Positions 1 through 11,062 of a stretch of 64,000 nt of DNA are shown here, one piece after another (position 1 is the first letter of the stretch; each line of letters begins with the position of its first letter). The notes beneath the pieces were generated by a model. That model worked only from the letters and a program-made list of their open reading frames with translations. It searched no databases and was not told the DNA's origin. Source of the DNA: Nitricoxidireducens sp046726235. GTDB taxonomy: Bacteria; Pseudomonadota; Gammaproteobacteria; Burkholderiales; Rhodocyclaceae. A program made the position numbers and the translations under genes. The stretch spans positions 62,001 to 126,000 of the forward strand of contig JBKPAD010000012.1 of NCBI GenBank assembly GCA_046726235.1, in the 5' to 3' direction.

Positions 1-1
1 T

Positions 2-2035
2 TCGCGCCGCTTCATGAGCGCGCTGCGCGCCGCCGCGCGCTGCAAGCCGGTGCTGCTGATCAAGGTCGGCCGCCATCCGGCCGGCGAGCAGGCCGCGCTC
101 TCGCACACCGGCGCCGTCGTCGGCGCCGACGACGTCTTCGACGCCGCGCTGCGCCGCGCCGGCGTCGTGCGCCTCGGCACCGTCGGCCAGATGTACGCCG
201 CCGCTCAGGCGCTGTTCTCGCACTTCCATCCGCGCGGCAACAAACTCGCCATCATCACCAACGGCGGCGGCCCCGGCGTCATGGCGGCGGACCACGCCTC
301 CGACATCGGCATCCCGCTCGCCAAGCTCTCCGAGCCGACCGTAGCGAAGCTCGCCGAGGTGCTGCCGCCCACCGCGTCCAAGACCAACCCGATCGACCTC
401 GTCGGCGACGCCACGCCGGAACGCTACCGCGCCGCGCTCGAGGCCTGCCTCGAGGACGAACAGGTCGACGGCGTGCTGACGATCCTGACGCCGCAGGCGA
501 TGACCGACCCGACCCAGGCCGCACGCACCGTCATCGAAGCGGCGCGCAAGTCCGAGAAGCCCGTCGTCACCTGCTGGATGGGCGAGGAGCAGGTCGGCGA
601 GGCGCGCATGCTGTTCAAGGGCGCCGGCATTCCGAGCTTCCGCACGCCGGAGCCGGCGGTCGAACTGTTCTCGCACATCTCCGCGTACTACCGCAACCAG
701 AAGCTGCTGATGCAGACGCCGGCTTCGATCTCGGACCACGTGCCGCCGCGCCTCGAATCGGCGCGCCTGGTGATCGAGACCGCGCTCGGCGAAGGCCGCA
801 AGGTGCTCAACGAGATGGAGTCGAAGGCGCTGCTCGCCGCCTTCCGCATCCCGATCGCGCAGACCGTCGTCGCGCGCTCGCCGTCCGAGGCCATGGTGCT
901 GGCCGAAGAGATCGGCCTGCCGGTGGTGATGAAGATCGATTCGCCGAACATCACGCACAAGAGCGATTCGGGCGGCGTGCGCCTGAACCTCAACGCGCTC
1001 GCCGCCGTGCGCGACGCCTACAGCGAGATCATCGAGGACGTGAAGAAGAACCGTCCCGACGCGCTCATCCACGGCGTCTCGATCGAACCGATGATCCAGA
1101 AGGCCAACGGCCGCGAACTCATCGTCGGCATGATCCGCGACGAGATCTTCGGCCCGACCATCGTCTTCGGACCCGGCGGCGTCGGCATCGAGGCGACCGG
1201 CAAGGATCGCGCCGTCGCGCTGCCCCCGCTCAACAAGTACCTCGTCGCCGACATGCTGGCGTCGACGCGCACCACCGCCAAGCTCGGCCAGTTCCGCAAC
1301 ATGCCGGCCGTCAGCATGGAAGCGCTCGAAGCTGTGCTGCTGCGCGTCTCGGAAATGGTCTGCGAGCTGCCGTGGATCCGCGAGATGGACATCAATCCGC
1401 TGATCGTGGACGAGAACGGCGCCGTCGCCGTCGACTGCCGCATCGCCATCGAGAACCTCGCGTTGACCGCCGGTCGCTACGACCACATGGCGATCCATCC
1501 GTACCCCTCGCACCTGACGACCAGCTACCAGACCAACGACGGCAAGACGGTGCTGATCCGCCCGATCCGCCCCGAGGACGCCGACATGGAGCAGGAATTC
1601 GTCAAGCGCCTGTCCTCGGAAACCAAGTACTTCCGCTTCATGAACACCATCCGCGAACTCTCGCAGTCGCAGCTGACGCGCCTGACGCAGATCGACTACG
1701 ACCGCGAGATGGCCTTCGTCGCCACCGTCGGCGGCGAAGAGTCGGTCGGCGGCGAGCCGCTGGAGATCGGCGTCGCCCGCTACGCCACCAATCCGGACGG
1801 AGAATCCTGCGAGTTCGCCATCGTCGTTTCCGACGACTGGCAGGGCCGCGGCCTCGCGCGCCGGCTGATGGGCACGATCATCGAGACCGCGCGCAGCCGC
1901 GGCCTCAAGTACATGAACGGCGACTTCCTCGCCGAGAACTCGCGCATGATCGCCTTCGTCACCAGCCTCGGCTTCGTGCTCTCGCCGCACCCCGACGATC
2001 CGGGCCTCAAGCGCGGCGTGCTGACGCTCAACTGA
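2..2035 (+). CDS. ADP-forming acyl-CoA synthetase fused to GNAT acetyltransferase (5' truncated)
   Basis: The reading frame is open from the left edge, so the true start lies outside the window and the first ATG inside (position 14) is internal. What remains is the second half of the CoA-ligase module, an ATP-grasp domain in the middle (the stretch around LPVVMKIDSPNITHKSDSGG), and a C-terminal GNAT domain from about position 1530 with an acetyl-CoA loop near DWQGRGLARRL. This order is that of PatZ/Pat-like proteins, which couple an acyl-CoA synthetase-like region to a lysine acetyltransferase. The N-terminal CoA-binding Rossmann domain is missing only because of the window edge. Whether the ligase half is active or only sensory cannot be decided here. 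tag follows 13 nt downstream in the same direction. Confidence 0.9.
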   Translation, partial: SRRFMSALRAAARCKPVLLIKVGRHPAGEQAALSHTGAVVGADDVFDAALRRAGVVRLGTVGQMYAAAQALFSHFHPRGNKLAIITNGGGPGVMAADHASDIGIPLAKLSEPTVAKLAEVLPPTASKTNPIDLVGDATPERYRAALEACLEDEQVDGVLTILTPQAMTDPTQAARTVIEAARKSEKPVVTCWMGEEQVGEARMLFKGAGIPSFRTPEPAVELFSHISAYYRNQKLLMQTPASISDHVPPRLESARLVIETALGEGRKVLNEMESKALLAAFRIPIAQTVVARSPSEAMVLAEEIGLPVVMKIDSPNITHKSDSGGVRLNLNALAAVRDAYSEIIEDVKKNRPDALIHGVSIEPMIQKANGRELIVGMIRDEIFGPTIVFGPGGVGIEATGKDRAVALPPLNKYLVADMLASTRTTAKLGQFRNMPAVSMEALEAVLLRVSEMVCELPWIREMDINPLIVDENGAVAVDCRIAIENLALTAGRYDHMAIHPYPSHLTTSYQTNDGKTVLIRPIRPEDADMEQEFVKRLSSETKYFRFMNTIRELSQSQLTRLTQIDYDREMAFVATVGGEESVGGEPLEIGVARYATNPDGESCEFAIVVSDDWQGRGLARRLMGTIIETARSRGLKYMNGDFLAENSRMIAFVTSLGFVLSPHPDDPGLKRGVLTLN

Positions 2036-2048
2036 CGGCGTGACGCCG

Positions 2049-2606
2049 ATGCGTTGCCCTTGGTGCGGCGACGACCCGCTCTACGTCGCCTACCACGACC
2101 ACGAGTGGGGCGTACCGCAGCACGACGACCGCGTGCTGTTCGAGTTCCTGATCCTCGAAGGCGCGCAGGCCGGGCTGTCGTGGATCACGATCCTGCGCAA
2201 GCGCGAGAACTACCGCCACGCCTTCCACGGCTTCGACCCGGAACGCATCGCCCGCTACGGCGCGAAGGATGTCGCCCGGCTGATGGCCGATGCGGGCATC
2301 GTGCGCAACCGCCTCAAGATCGAGGCGGCGATCGCCAACGCGCGCGCCTTCCTCGACCTGCAGGCATCCGCCGGCAGCTTCGATGCCTGGCAATGGCAGT
2401 TCGTCGACGGTTGCCCGGTGCGCAACGCCTGGCGCTCGCTTGACGAAGTGCCCGTCACCACGCCGGCCTCCGACGCGATGTCGAAGGAATTGAAACGCCT
2501 CGGCTTCAAGTTCGTCGGCTCGACCATCATGTACTCGCACATGCAGGCCGTCGGCCTGGTGAACGACCACCTCGTTTCCTGCCCGCGCCACGCCGAGATC
2601 GTCTGA
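2049..2606 (+). CDS. tag: DNA-3-methyladenine glycosylase I
   Basis: A 185-aa protein of normal length for Tag, which removes 3-methyladenine from alkylated DNA in base excision repair. The N-terminus MRCPWCGDDPLYVAYHDHEWG-like region and the C-terminal HLVSC motif supply the four ligands of the family's zinc snap (Cys3, His16, and a His-x3-Cys pair near the end). I chose the ATG at 2049 because it places MRC at the position seen in family members. A GTG at 2040 would add three residues. The gene lies directly behind the acyl-CoA synthetase gene and may be co-transcribed with it. Confidence 0.95.
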   Translation: MRCPWCGDDPLYVAYHDHEWGVPQHDDRVLFEFLILEGAQAGLSWITILRKRENYRHAFHGFDPERIARYGAKDVARLMADAGIVRNRLKIEAAIANARAFLDLQASAGSFDAWQWQFVDGCPVRNAWRSLDEVPVTTPASDAMSKELKRLGFKFVGSTIMYSHMQAVGLVNDHLVSCPRHAEIV

Positions 2607-2651
2607 CGCACCGCATGCGCGCCGCGCATGCGAACCATGGCGAAAACTCGT

Positions 2652-2680
2652 TTGTCGCCCCGCTACGGCGCACTTAGAGT
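2652..2680 (+). promoter_or_regulatory. Sigma-70-like promoter immediately before hydrolase start
   Basis: TTGTCG (2652-2657) and TAGAGT (2675-2680) are separated by exactly 17 bp. The -10 element ends 6 nt before the ATG at 2687, so the predicted start point falls at or next to the A of the start codon. No Shine-Dalgarno sequence is visible, which fits a leaderless message. Confidence 0.55.
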
Positions 2681-2686
2681 CGCGCC

Positions 2687-3622
2687 ATGGAAATCCAAGA
2701 TCCGCTTCTCCTCTCCGTCCGCGCCGACGACGGCTATGAATTGGGGGGCTTCTGCTGGCGCCATGCGTCGGGCAAGGCCGGCCGCCCCGTCGTCATCGTC
2801 AACCCCGCGACCTCGGTGCGTTGCCGCTACTACGGGCGCTTCGCCGCCTGGCTGCATCGCCACGGCTTCGACGTGCTGACCTACGATTATCGCGGCATCG
2901 GCGAATCGCGCCCCGCCAGCCTGCGCGGCTTCGAGGCCGGCTGGATCGACTGGGGGCGGCTCGACTTCGAGGCCATGCTGCGCCATGCGCTCGAGCACTT
3001 CCCCGGCCAGCCGGTCCATGTCGTCGCGCACAGCGTCGGCGGCTTCCTGGTCGGGCTGGCGCCGTCCTCCGACCGCATCGAGCGCGTGTTCACCATGGGC
3101 GCCCAGTTCGCCTACTGGCGCGACTACGACCGCCGGCGCTTGCCCGGCATGCTGCTCAAGTGGCACGTGGTGATGCCGGCGCTGACGCGCGCGTTCGGCT
3201 ACTTTCCCGGCAAGCGCCTCGACTGGCTCGAGGACACGCCGCGCGGCGTGGTGCGCGACTGGACGGCGCGCCATCCCCGCTTCGAAGACACCTGGCGGCA
3301 CGGCAGCCTCGTGCTCGACGAAGCCGAGCGCCGCACGCTGGTCGAACGCTTCGCCGCCGTGCGCGCGCCGACGCTGGCGCTCAGCGTCAGCGACGACGAA
3401 TTCGGCACCGTGGCCGCGATCGAGCGCCTGCTCGCCTACTATCGCGGCAGCGCACGCACCCACCTGCATTTGGCGCCAGCCGACATCGGGCTGCGCGAGA
3501 TCGGCCACTTCGCCTTCTTCCACAACCGTTTCGAGCACACGCTGTGGAAGCTGCCGCTCGACTGGCTGCGCCACGGCAGGCTTCCGCCCGGCGCACCGGG
3601 CACCGTGGTCAGCGCCGCATGA
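2687..3622 (+). CDS. Alpha/beta fold hydrolase
   Basis: A 311-aa cytoplasmic protein with the alpha/beta hydrolase fold. The nucleophile elbow is AHSVGG (Ser116), preceded by the oxyanion strand region VVIVNPATSVR and the YDYRGIGESR loop. A late Asp (SDDEFGT) and a His (IGHFAF) could complete the triad. It resembles the serine aminopeptidase S33/lysophospholipase-like group, but the substrate cannot be read from the sequence. It has its own promoter and a start without a Shine-Dalgarno. Its 3' end overlaps by 14 nt the convergent c-di-GMP gene on the other strand. Confidence 0.85.
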   Translation: MEIQDPLLLSVRADDGYELGGFCWRHASGKAGRPVVIVNPATSVRCRYYGRFAAWLHRHGFDVLTYDYRGIGESRPASLRGFEAGWIDWGRLDFEAMLRHALEHFPGQPVHVVAHSVGGFLVGLAPSSDRIERVFTMGAQFAYWRDYDRRRLPGMLLKWHVVMPALTRAFGYFPGKRLDWLEDTPRGVVRDWTARHPRFEDTWRHGSLVLDEAERRTLVERFAAVRAPTLALSVSDDEFGTVAAIERLLAYYRGSARTHLHLAPADIGLREIGHFAFFHNRFEHTLWKLPLDWLRHGRLPPGAPGTVVSAA

Positions 3623-6596
3623 GCGCGGTGGCGTCCTCGGCCGTCATCGGCCGGCCGAACAGGAAGCCCTGCACGCGATCGCAGCCGTAGGAGCGCAGGA
3701 AGTCGGCCTGGCCCTTGGTTTCGACGCCCTCGGCGACGACGTCGAGCGCCAGGGCATGGGCGAGCGCGATCACCGAACGCGCGATCGCCGCATCCGAAGT
3801 ATCCGTCTCGATGTCCATGACGAAGGAGCGGTCGATCTTCAGGCGATGCACGGGCAGTCGCTTAAGGTAGGCGAGCGAGGAATAGCCGGTGCCGAAGTCG
3901 TCGACGACCAGGCGCACGCCCATGCGGTTGAGTTCCTCGAGGATGCCGAGCACCTCGGCATCGGCCTCCATGAGGCCGGTTTCCGTGATCTCGAGTTCGA
4001 GCATGCCCGCCGGCAGCCCCGACGACTTCAATACGTCGCGCACGGTGTCGACGAGCTCCGGCCGCGCGAAGTGCCGCGCCGCGAGGTTGACGGCGACGTG
4101 GCCGAAGTCGAGGCCGGCATCCTGCCATGCGCGCGCCTGGTGGCAGGCCTCCTTCATCACCCAGTCGCCGATGTCGACGATCATGCCGCTTTCCTCGGCG
4201 ACCGGAATGAAGTCGCCCGGCGGCACCAGCCCGCGCTCCGGGTGCCGCCAGCGGATCAGCGCCTCGAAGCCGGTCAGGCTACCGCTGGCGAGGTCGAACT
4301 GCGGCTGGTAGTGGAGCAGGAACTGGCGCTCGCGCAAGGCGGCGTGCAGCGCGTTTTCGATGCCGAGCCGGGTGCGCGCGGACTCGTTCATGTGGGCGCT
4401 GAAGTACTGGGCGTTGTTGCGGCCGAGCGACTTGGCGTGATACATCGCGACGTCGGCGTTGCGCATCAACTCGTCGATGTCCACGCCGTCGTCGGGATAG
4501 AAGGCGATGCCGACGCTCGGCGTCGTATGCAGGTCGTGGCCCTCGATGCGGCAGGGCTTCGCCAGGTTCTCGAGAATCTTGCGCGCCACCGGCCCGGCGT
4601 CCTCGTTGCGGCGCATGCGCTCGAGCACGACGACGAATTCGTCGCCGCCGAGGCGCGCAACCAGATCCTCGTCGCGCACCGACTCGCGCAGGCGCGCGGC
4701 GACGATGCGCAGCAGCTCGTCGCCGACGTGGTGGCCGAGCGAATCGTTGATGGTCTTGAAGCGGTCGAGGTCGAGGAACATCACGGCGACGCCGCCGGAC
4801 TCGCGTCGCGCCCGCGCCAGCGCCTGCTCGAGGTGCACGCGCAGCGCGAAGCGGTTCGGCAGGTCGGTGAGCGCATCGTGGTGCGCCAGGTGGTGGATCT
4901 TGTCCTCGGCCGCCTTGCGCTCGGTGATGTCGGAGAACACCGCGACGTGGTGAGTGATCTGGCGCGTCGCCGGGTCGCGCAGCAGGTTGATGCGCAGCCA
5001 CTTCGGATAGATCTCGCCGTTCTTGCGGCGGTCCCACACCTCGCCCTCCCAGTGGCCATCGACGAGCAGCTTCTGCCACATGCGGCGATAGAACTCCTTG
5101 TCGTGGCGCCCGGATGAAAGCATGCGCGGATTGTTGCCGATCGAGTCGGCGGCGCCATAGCCGGTGATCGCCTCGAAGGCGGCGTTGATGGAGATGATCT
5201 TGTTCTCGGCATCGCTGATGAGGATCGCCTCGTTGCTCGAGTCGATCACCTTCTTCGCCAGCAGCAGCTCGCTCACGGCCTGCTTCTCGGCGGTGCGGTC
5301 CTCGAGCATGATCATCAGGCGCTTGCGCCCGCCGTCTTCGAAGACGACGACGCGGCCGCTGACCGAGACCTCACGGCCGAACGTGGTGCGGAACTGGGCC
5401 GCCCAGCTCTGCGGCTTGCCGTCCTGCAGCACCTGGATCGCCACCGCATAGAGCCCGCCCGTCCGCCAGCTCTCGATCTGGTGGTAGTTCTGCTGCAGCA
5501 GCCGTTCGCGCGTGCCGCCGACGAGGTCCGCGAGCGCCTGGTTCGCGGCCAGGCACTGGCCGTCGCGCGCATCGTAGAGCGCGATCCCGGTCGGCGAGGC
5601 TTCGAGCGTGCCCGCGGCGATGCCGAGCGTTTCGTCGACGCGGCGCCAGGCGCGCAGCAGCATGGCGCCGCCGCCGGCCATCAGGCCCGAGATCAGCAGC
5701 AGGAAGCCGACGTAGGCGGGCGCCAGCTGGCGCACGTCGGCCGCGACGTCGGCCTCGGCGACGCCCACCGCCACCATGAGCGGGAAGCCCTCGATCTTGC
5801 GGTAGGCGATGATGCGGCGCTGGTTGTCGACCGGGCTCGCACGCACGGCGACAAGCCCCTCGGCGGCGCCCGGCAGGCGCTGGAAGATCTCGCTGCGGCT
5901 GATGTCGGCGCCGAAGCTCTTCTCGAACTCCGGCACGCGCGCCATCACCCGCCGCGTCGGCGTGTGGCCGAGCGTGACGATGCCGTTGGCGCCGATGGCG
6001 TTGGCGGCGAAGTAGTCGGCCAGGTGGCCGGCGTCGATCGAGCCCATGATGACGCCGAGGAACTTGCCGCCGGGTCCCTCGATGCGCCGGCTGAGCGCGA
6101 AGAAGCGCTTGCCGAACGAGCGTCCCTGCATCGGCTCGCCGACATACAGGCCGGTGCCGGGCTTTTCGACATGGATGCGGAAATAGCTGCGGTCGGCGAA
6201 GCTGCGCATGCGGTCCAGCCCGGGCTCGGAGGCTGCCACGCCCATGCCGTGGGCGTCGAACACGGCAAGCGAGAAGGCGCGCGAGAAGTCGCCGCTGGCG
6301 CTGCGCAGCAGGCGCTCGATCTCGTCGGCGGCCGCCTCGGGCGGCCGCCCGATCCGCACCACGGCCTCGGCCTGTCCGCGCATGGCGAGGTCTACGGCCT
6401 GGAGCGTGCGGCGCACGTGCTCGTCCATCGCCAGGGCGACCGTGCGCGCCTGCACCTGGGCATGCTTCAGCCGCGTCGTGTAGATGTGCCACAGGTGGTA
6501 GGCCGCGACGGTCCAGACGAGCGCCGTCACGCCGCCGACGAAAATCAGCAGGCGGCGGCGGAACGAGGAACGCTGGTGAAAGCCCGCAAGAACCAT
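3609..6596 (-). CDS. Membrane dCACHE-PAS-PAS-GGDEF-EAL c-di-GMP turnover protein
   Basis: A 995-aa inner-membrane signalling protein. TM1 is at about 16-38 and TM2 at about 295-315, enclosing a periplasmic CACHE-like sensor. After that come PAS (about 325-435), PAS (about 445-560), GGDEF (about 570-730) and EAL (about 745-990). The diguanylate cyclase signature GGDEF (650-654) is intact and so is the phosphodiesterase signature (FEALIRW at 777-783, with DDFGTGYSSL later). Both activities are therefore possible, and the net direction cannot be predicted. The start at 6596 gives a normal N-terminal TM anchor. A TAGAAT box lies 6 nt upstream, with no Shine-Dalgarno. It is divergent from nothing and sits alone between convergent neighbours. 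Confidence 0.93.
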   Translation of the reverse strand: MVLAGFHQRSSFRRRLLIFVGGVTALVWTVAAYHLWHIYTTRLKHAQVQARTVALAMDEHVRRTLQAVDLAMRGQAEAVVRIGRPPEAAADEIERLLRSASGDFSRAFSLAVFDAHGMGVAASEPGLDRMRSFADRSYFRIHVEKPGTGLYVGEPMQGRSFGKRFFALSRRIEGPGGKFLGVIMGSIDAGHLADYFAANAIGANGIVTLGHTPTRRVMARVPEFEKSFGADISRSEIFQRLPGAAEGLVAVRASPVDNQRRIIAYRKIEGFPLMVAVGVAEADVAADVRQLAPAYVGFLLLISGLMAGGGAMLLRAWRRVDETLGIAAGTLEASPTGIALYDARDGQCLAANQALADLVGGTRERLLQQNYHQIESWRTGGLYAVAIQVLQDGKPQSWAAQFRTTFGREVSVSGRVVVFEDGGRKRLMIMLEDRTAEKQAVSELLLAKKVIDSSNEAILISDAENKIISINAAFEAITGYGAADSIGNNPRMLSSGRHDKEFYRRMWQKLLVDGHWEGEVWDRRKNGEIYPKWLRINLLRDPATRQITHHVAVFSDITERKAAEDKIHHLAHHDALTDLPNRFALRVHLEQALARARRESGGVAVMFLDLDRFKTINDSLGHHVGDELLRIVAARLRESVRDEDLVARLGGDEFVVVLERMRRNEDAGPVARKILENLAKPCRIEGHDLHTTPSVGIAFYPDDGVDIDELMRNADVAMYHAKSLGRNNAQYFSAHMNESARTRLGIENALHAALRERQFLLHYQPQFDLASGSLTGFEALIRWRHPERGLVPPGDFIPVAEESGMIVDIGDWVMKEACHQARAWQDAGLDFGHVAVNLAARHFARPELVDTVRDVLKSSGLPAGMLELEITETGLMEADAEVLGILEELNRMGVRLVVDDFGTGYSSLAYLKRLPVHRLKIDRSFVMDIETDTSDAAIARSVIALAHALALDVVAEGVETKGQADFLRSYGCDRVQGFLFGRPMTAEDATALMRR

Positions 6597-6602
6597 GCGC
6601 CG

Positions 6603-6608
6603 ATTCTA
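6603..6608 (-). promoter_or_regulatory. -10-like TAGAAT box 6 nt before start of the CACHE-PAS-GGDEF-EAL gene
   Basis: On the minus strand TAGAAT is followed by six bases and the ATG at 6596. No good -35 is seen at 16-18 bp. The spacing is the same as at four other genes in this window and suggests a leaderless transcript. Confidence 0.35.
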
Positions 6609-6654
6609 GCCTCGTCGTGCTGCCGCGCGGGCGGCATCACGACGGGCCGCGGCG

Positions 6655-9234
<2,580 letters not shown>

Positions 9235-9368
9235 GGCTTTCCCTCTGAAAAGTCGGTCTCCTGAGAAGTATGGGGTGGAAGGCGGTTTTTCAAGCCCATG
9301 GCAGGAGCATGGACAAATGCCATAATCAAGATGCCCTGCCCCGTTTCTCCATTCGTGGAACCCAGAAC

Positions 9369-10988
9369 ATGTTCAAGACCGCCCGCAGCATCCAGACTCC
9401 TTTCATCGTCACCGTCGGCATCGCCGCCGTGGTGACGACGGTGGCCTTCGCCTTCGCCCTGACCAGCCTGCAGCGCATCACGGACCGCTTCACCGCCTTC
9501 ATCGACCACGATCAAGCCCGCCTGTCGCTGTTCACCGAAATGTATGCCCACGGGCTGCAGACCGGCCAGGCGCTGCGCAACATCATCCTCGACCCGCAGA
9601 ACCCGCAGGCGTACAAGAACTACGAGTCGGCCAACGCCAAGTTCGGCGAAGCAGCCGAAAAGGCCGCCGCCCTGGGCAGCGGCGATCCGTCGGCGGCGGC
9701 GCTCGCGGCCGTGCGTGCCAAGTGGCAGTCCAACCTGGCGACGCGCACGCGCCTCATGGAGCTCGCCAAAAGCGACCGCGACGAAGCGATCCGCGTCCTC
9801 AACAAGGAGGAGACGCCGGCCTGGCGCGAGGTGCGCGAGGCCCTGCTCAAGCAGATCGATGAGAACGGCAAGGCGGTCGCGGCCACGCGCGCGCAGGTTC
9901 GCGAACAGGCGGCGAACGCCATCTCGGTCTCGATCGTCATGGTCGTGGTCGCGGGCATCGTGGTCGCCCTGGTGATGACCCTGATCGGCCGGCACGTGAT
10001 CGGCTCGCTGCGCCGGCTCGACGCCTCGATGGCCGGACTCGCCTCGGGCAGCAGCGACCTGACGCAGCGCCTGCCGGTGATCAGCCATGACGAAGTGGGA
10101 CGCATCGCCGAGAACTTCAACAGCTTCCTGTCCGGCCTGCAGCACACCGTGCAGGACATCCGCGCCCATGCCGAACAGGTGTCCGGCAGCGCCGATCGCG
10201 TGCTGACGCAGGTCGACGGCATCACCGGCACCGCCGCCCAGCAGAGCGAGGCGGCAACGTCCATCGCGGCCGAGATCGATGAACTCAGCACCAGCATCGC
10301 CACCGTCGCCGACGCCGCGCAGGACGTTCGCCGGCTGTCGACCGCCAGCAACGAGCAGTCGCAGAGCGGCGCCGCCGCCATCGCCAAGCTGAACGAACAG
10401 ATGCGCGAGATCGAGGCGGCGATCGACGAGATCACCACCTCGGTCGCCGACTACGTTTCCAGCGTCGCCACCATCAACAACCTCACCGGACAGGTGAAGG
10501 GCATCGCCGAGCAGACCAACCTGCTGGCGCTGAACGCCGCCATCGAGGCCGCCCGCGCCGGCGAGCAGGGCCGCGGCTTCGCCGTCGTCGCCGACGAGGT
10601 GCGCAAGCTGGCCGAGAAGTCGGCCGCGACCGCCAACGAAATCGACGCCGTCACGCAATCGCTCGGACACAAGTCCCACGGCCTGCAGACCACCGTCGAA
10701 GGCAGCGTCGGCGCCCTCCAGTCGAGCCACGAGGCGCTGGACTTCGTTTCCACCACCATCGCCGAAAGCGCCAAGTCGGTCGCCCAGGCGCACGGCGGCG
10801 TCGACAGCATCGCCGGCTCGGTGCGCGAGCAGCGCGTGGCCAGCGAGCGCGTCGCCGTGGCGGTGGAGCAGATCGCCCAGCGCGCGCAAGAAAACTCGGC
10901 CCTGGCTTCGGAAGCCAGCGAAGCCAGCCGCCAGCTCGACGAGATCGCCGGCAAGCTGCGCCAGTCGGTAAGCCACTTCCAGGCCTGA
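9369..10988 (+). CDS. Methyl-accepting chemotaxis protein
   Basis: A 539-aa chemoreceptor. TM1 is at about 11-33, followed by a mostly helical periplasmic sensor of four-helix type, TM2 at about 188-212, HAMP, and a long cytoplasmic signalling domain with the highly conserved hairpin tip (motif EQTNLLALNAAIEAARAGE). Ser/Thr/Glu-rich methylation helices are present. No C-terminal NWETF-like pentapeptide is seen. I chose the ATG at 9369 because it begins a typical short cytoplasmic leader (MFKTARS) before TM1; longer in-frame starts at 9270 or 9309 add unlikely residues. The ligand is unknown. Confidence 0.93.
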   Translation: MFKTARSIQTPFIVTVGIAAVVTTVAFAFALTSLQRITDRFTAFIDHDQARLSLFTEMYAHGLQTGQALRNIILDPQNPQAYKNYESANAKFGEAAEKAAALGSGDPSAAALAAVRAKWQSNLATRTRLMELAKSDRDEAIRVLNKEETPAWREVREALLKQIDENGKAVAATRAQVREQAANAISVSIVMVVVAGIVVALVMTLIGRHVIGSLRRLDASMAGLASGSSDLTQRLPVISHDEVGRIAENFNSFLSGLQHTVQDIRAHAEQVSGSADRVLTQVDGITGTAAQQSEAATSIAAEIDELSTSIATVADAAQDVRRLSTASNEQSQSGAAAIAKLNEQMREIEAAIDEITTSVADYVSSVATINNLTGQVKGIAEQTNLLALNAAIEAARAGEQGRGFAVVADEVRKLAEKSAATANEIDAVTQSLGHKSHGLQTTVEGSVGALQSSHEALDFVSTTIAESAKSVAQAHGGVDSIAGSVREQRVASERVAVAVEQIAQRAQENSALASEASEASRQLDEIAGKLRQSVSHFQA

Positions 10989-10994
10989 CGCCGG

Positions 10995-11015
10995 GGGCGC
11001 CTCCGGCGCCCATTT
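10995..11015 (+). terminator. GC-rich hairpin after the chemoreceptor gene (weak terminator)
   Basis: GGGCGCC and GGCGCCC pair around a TCC loop, followed only by ATTTCC. The T-tract is short, so termination may be weak. Confidence 0.35.
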
Positions 11016-11062
11016 CCGTCAGCCGGCGCTAAACTCCCGGAAAACCAAGGGAGGAAGCCCGA

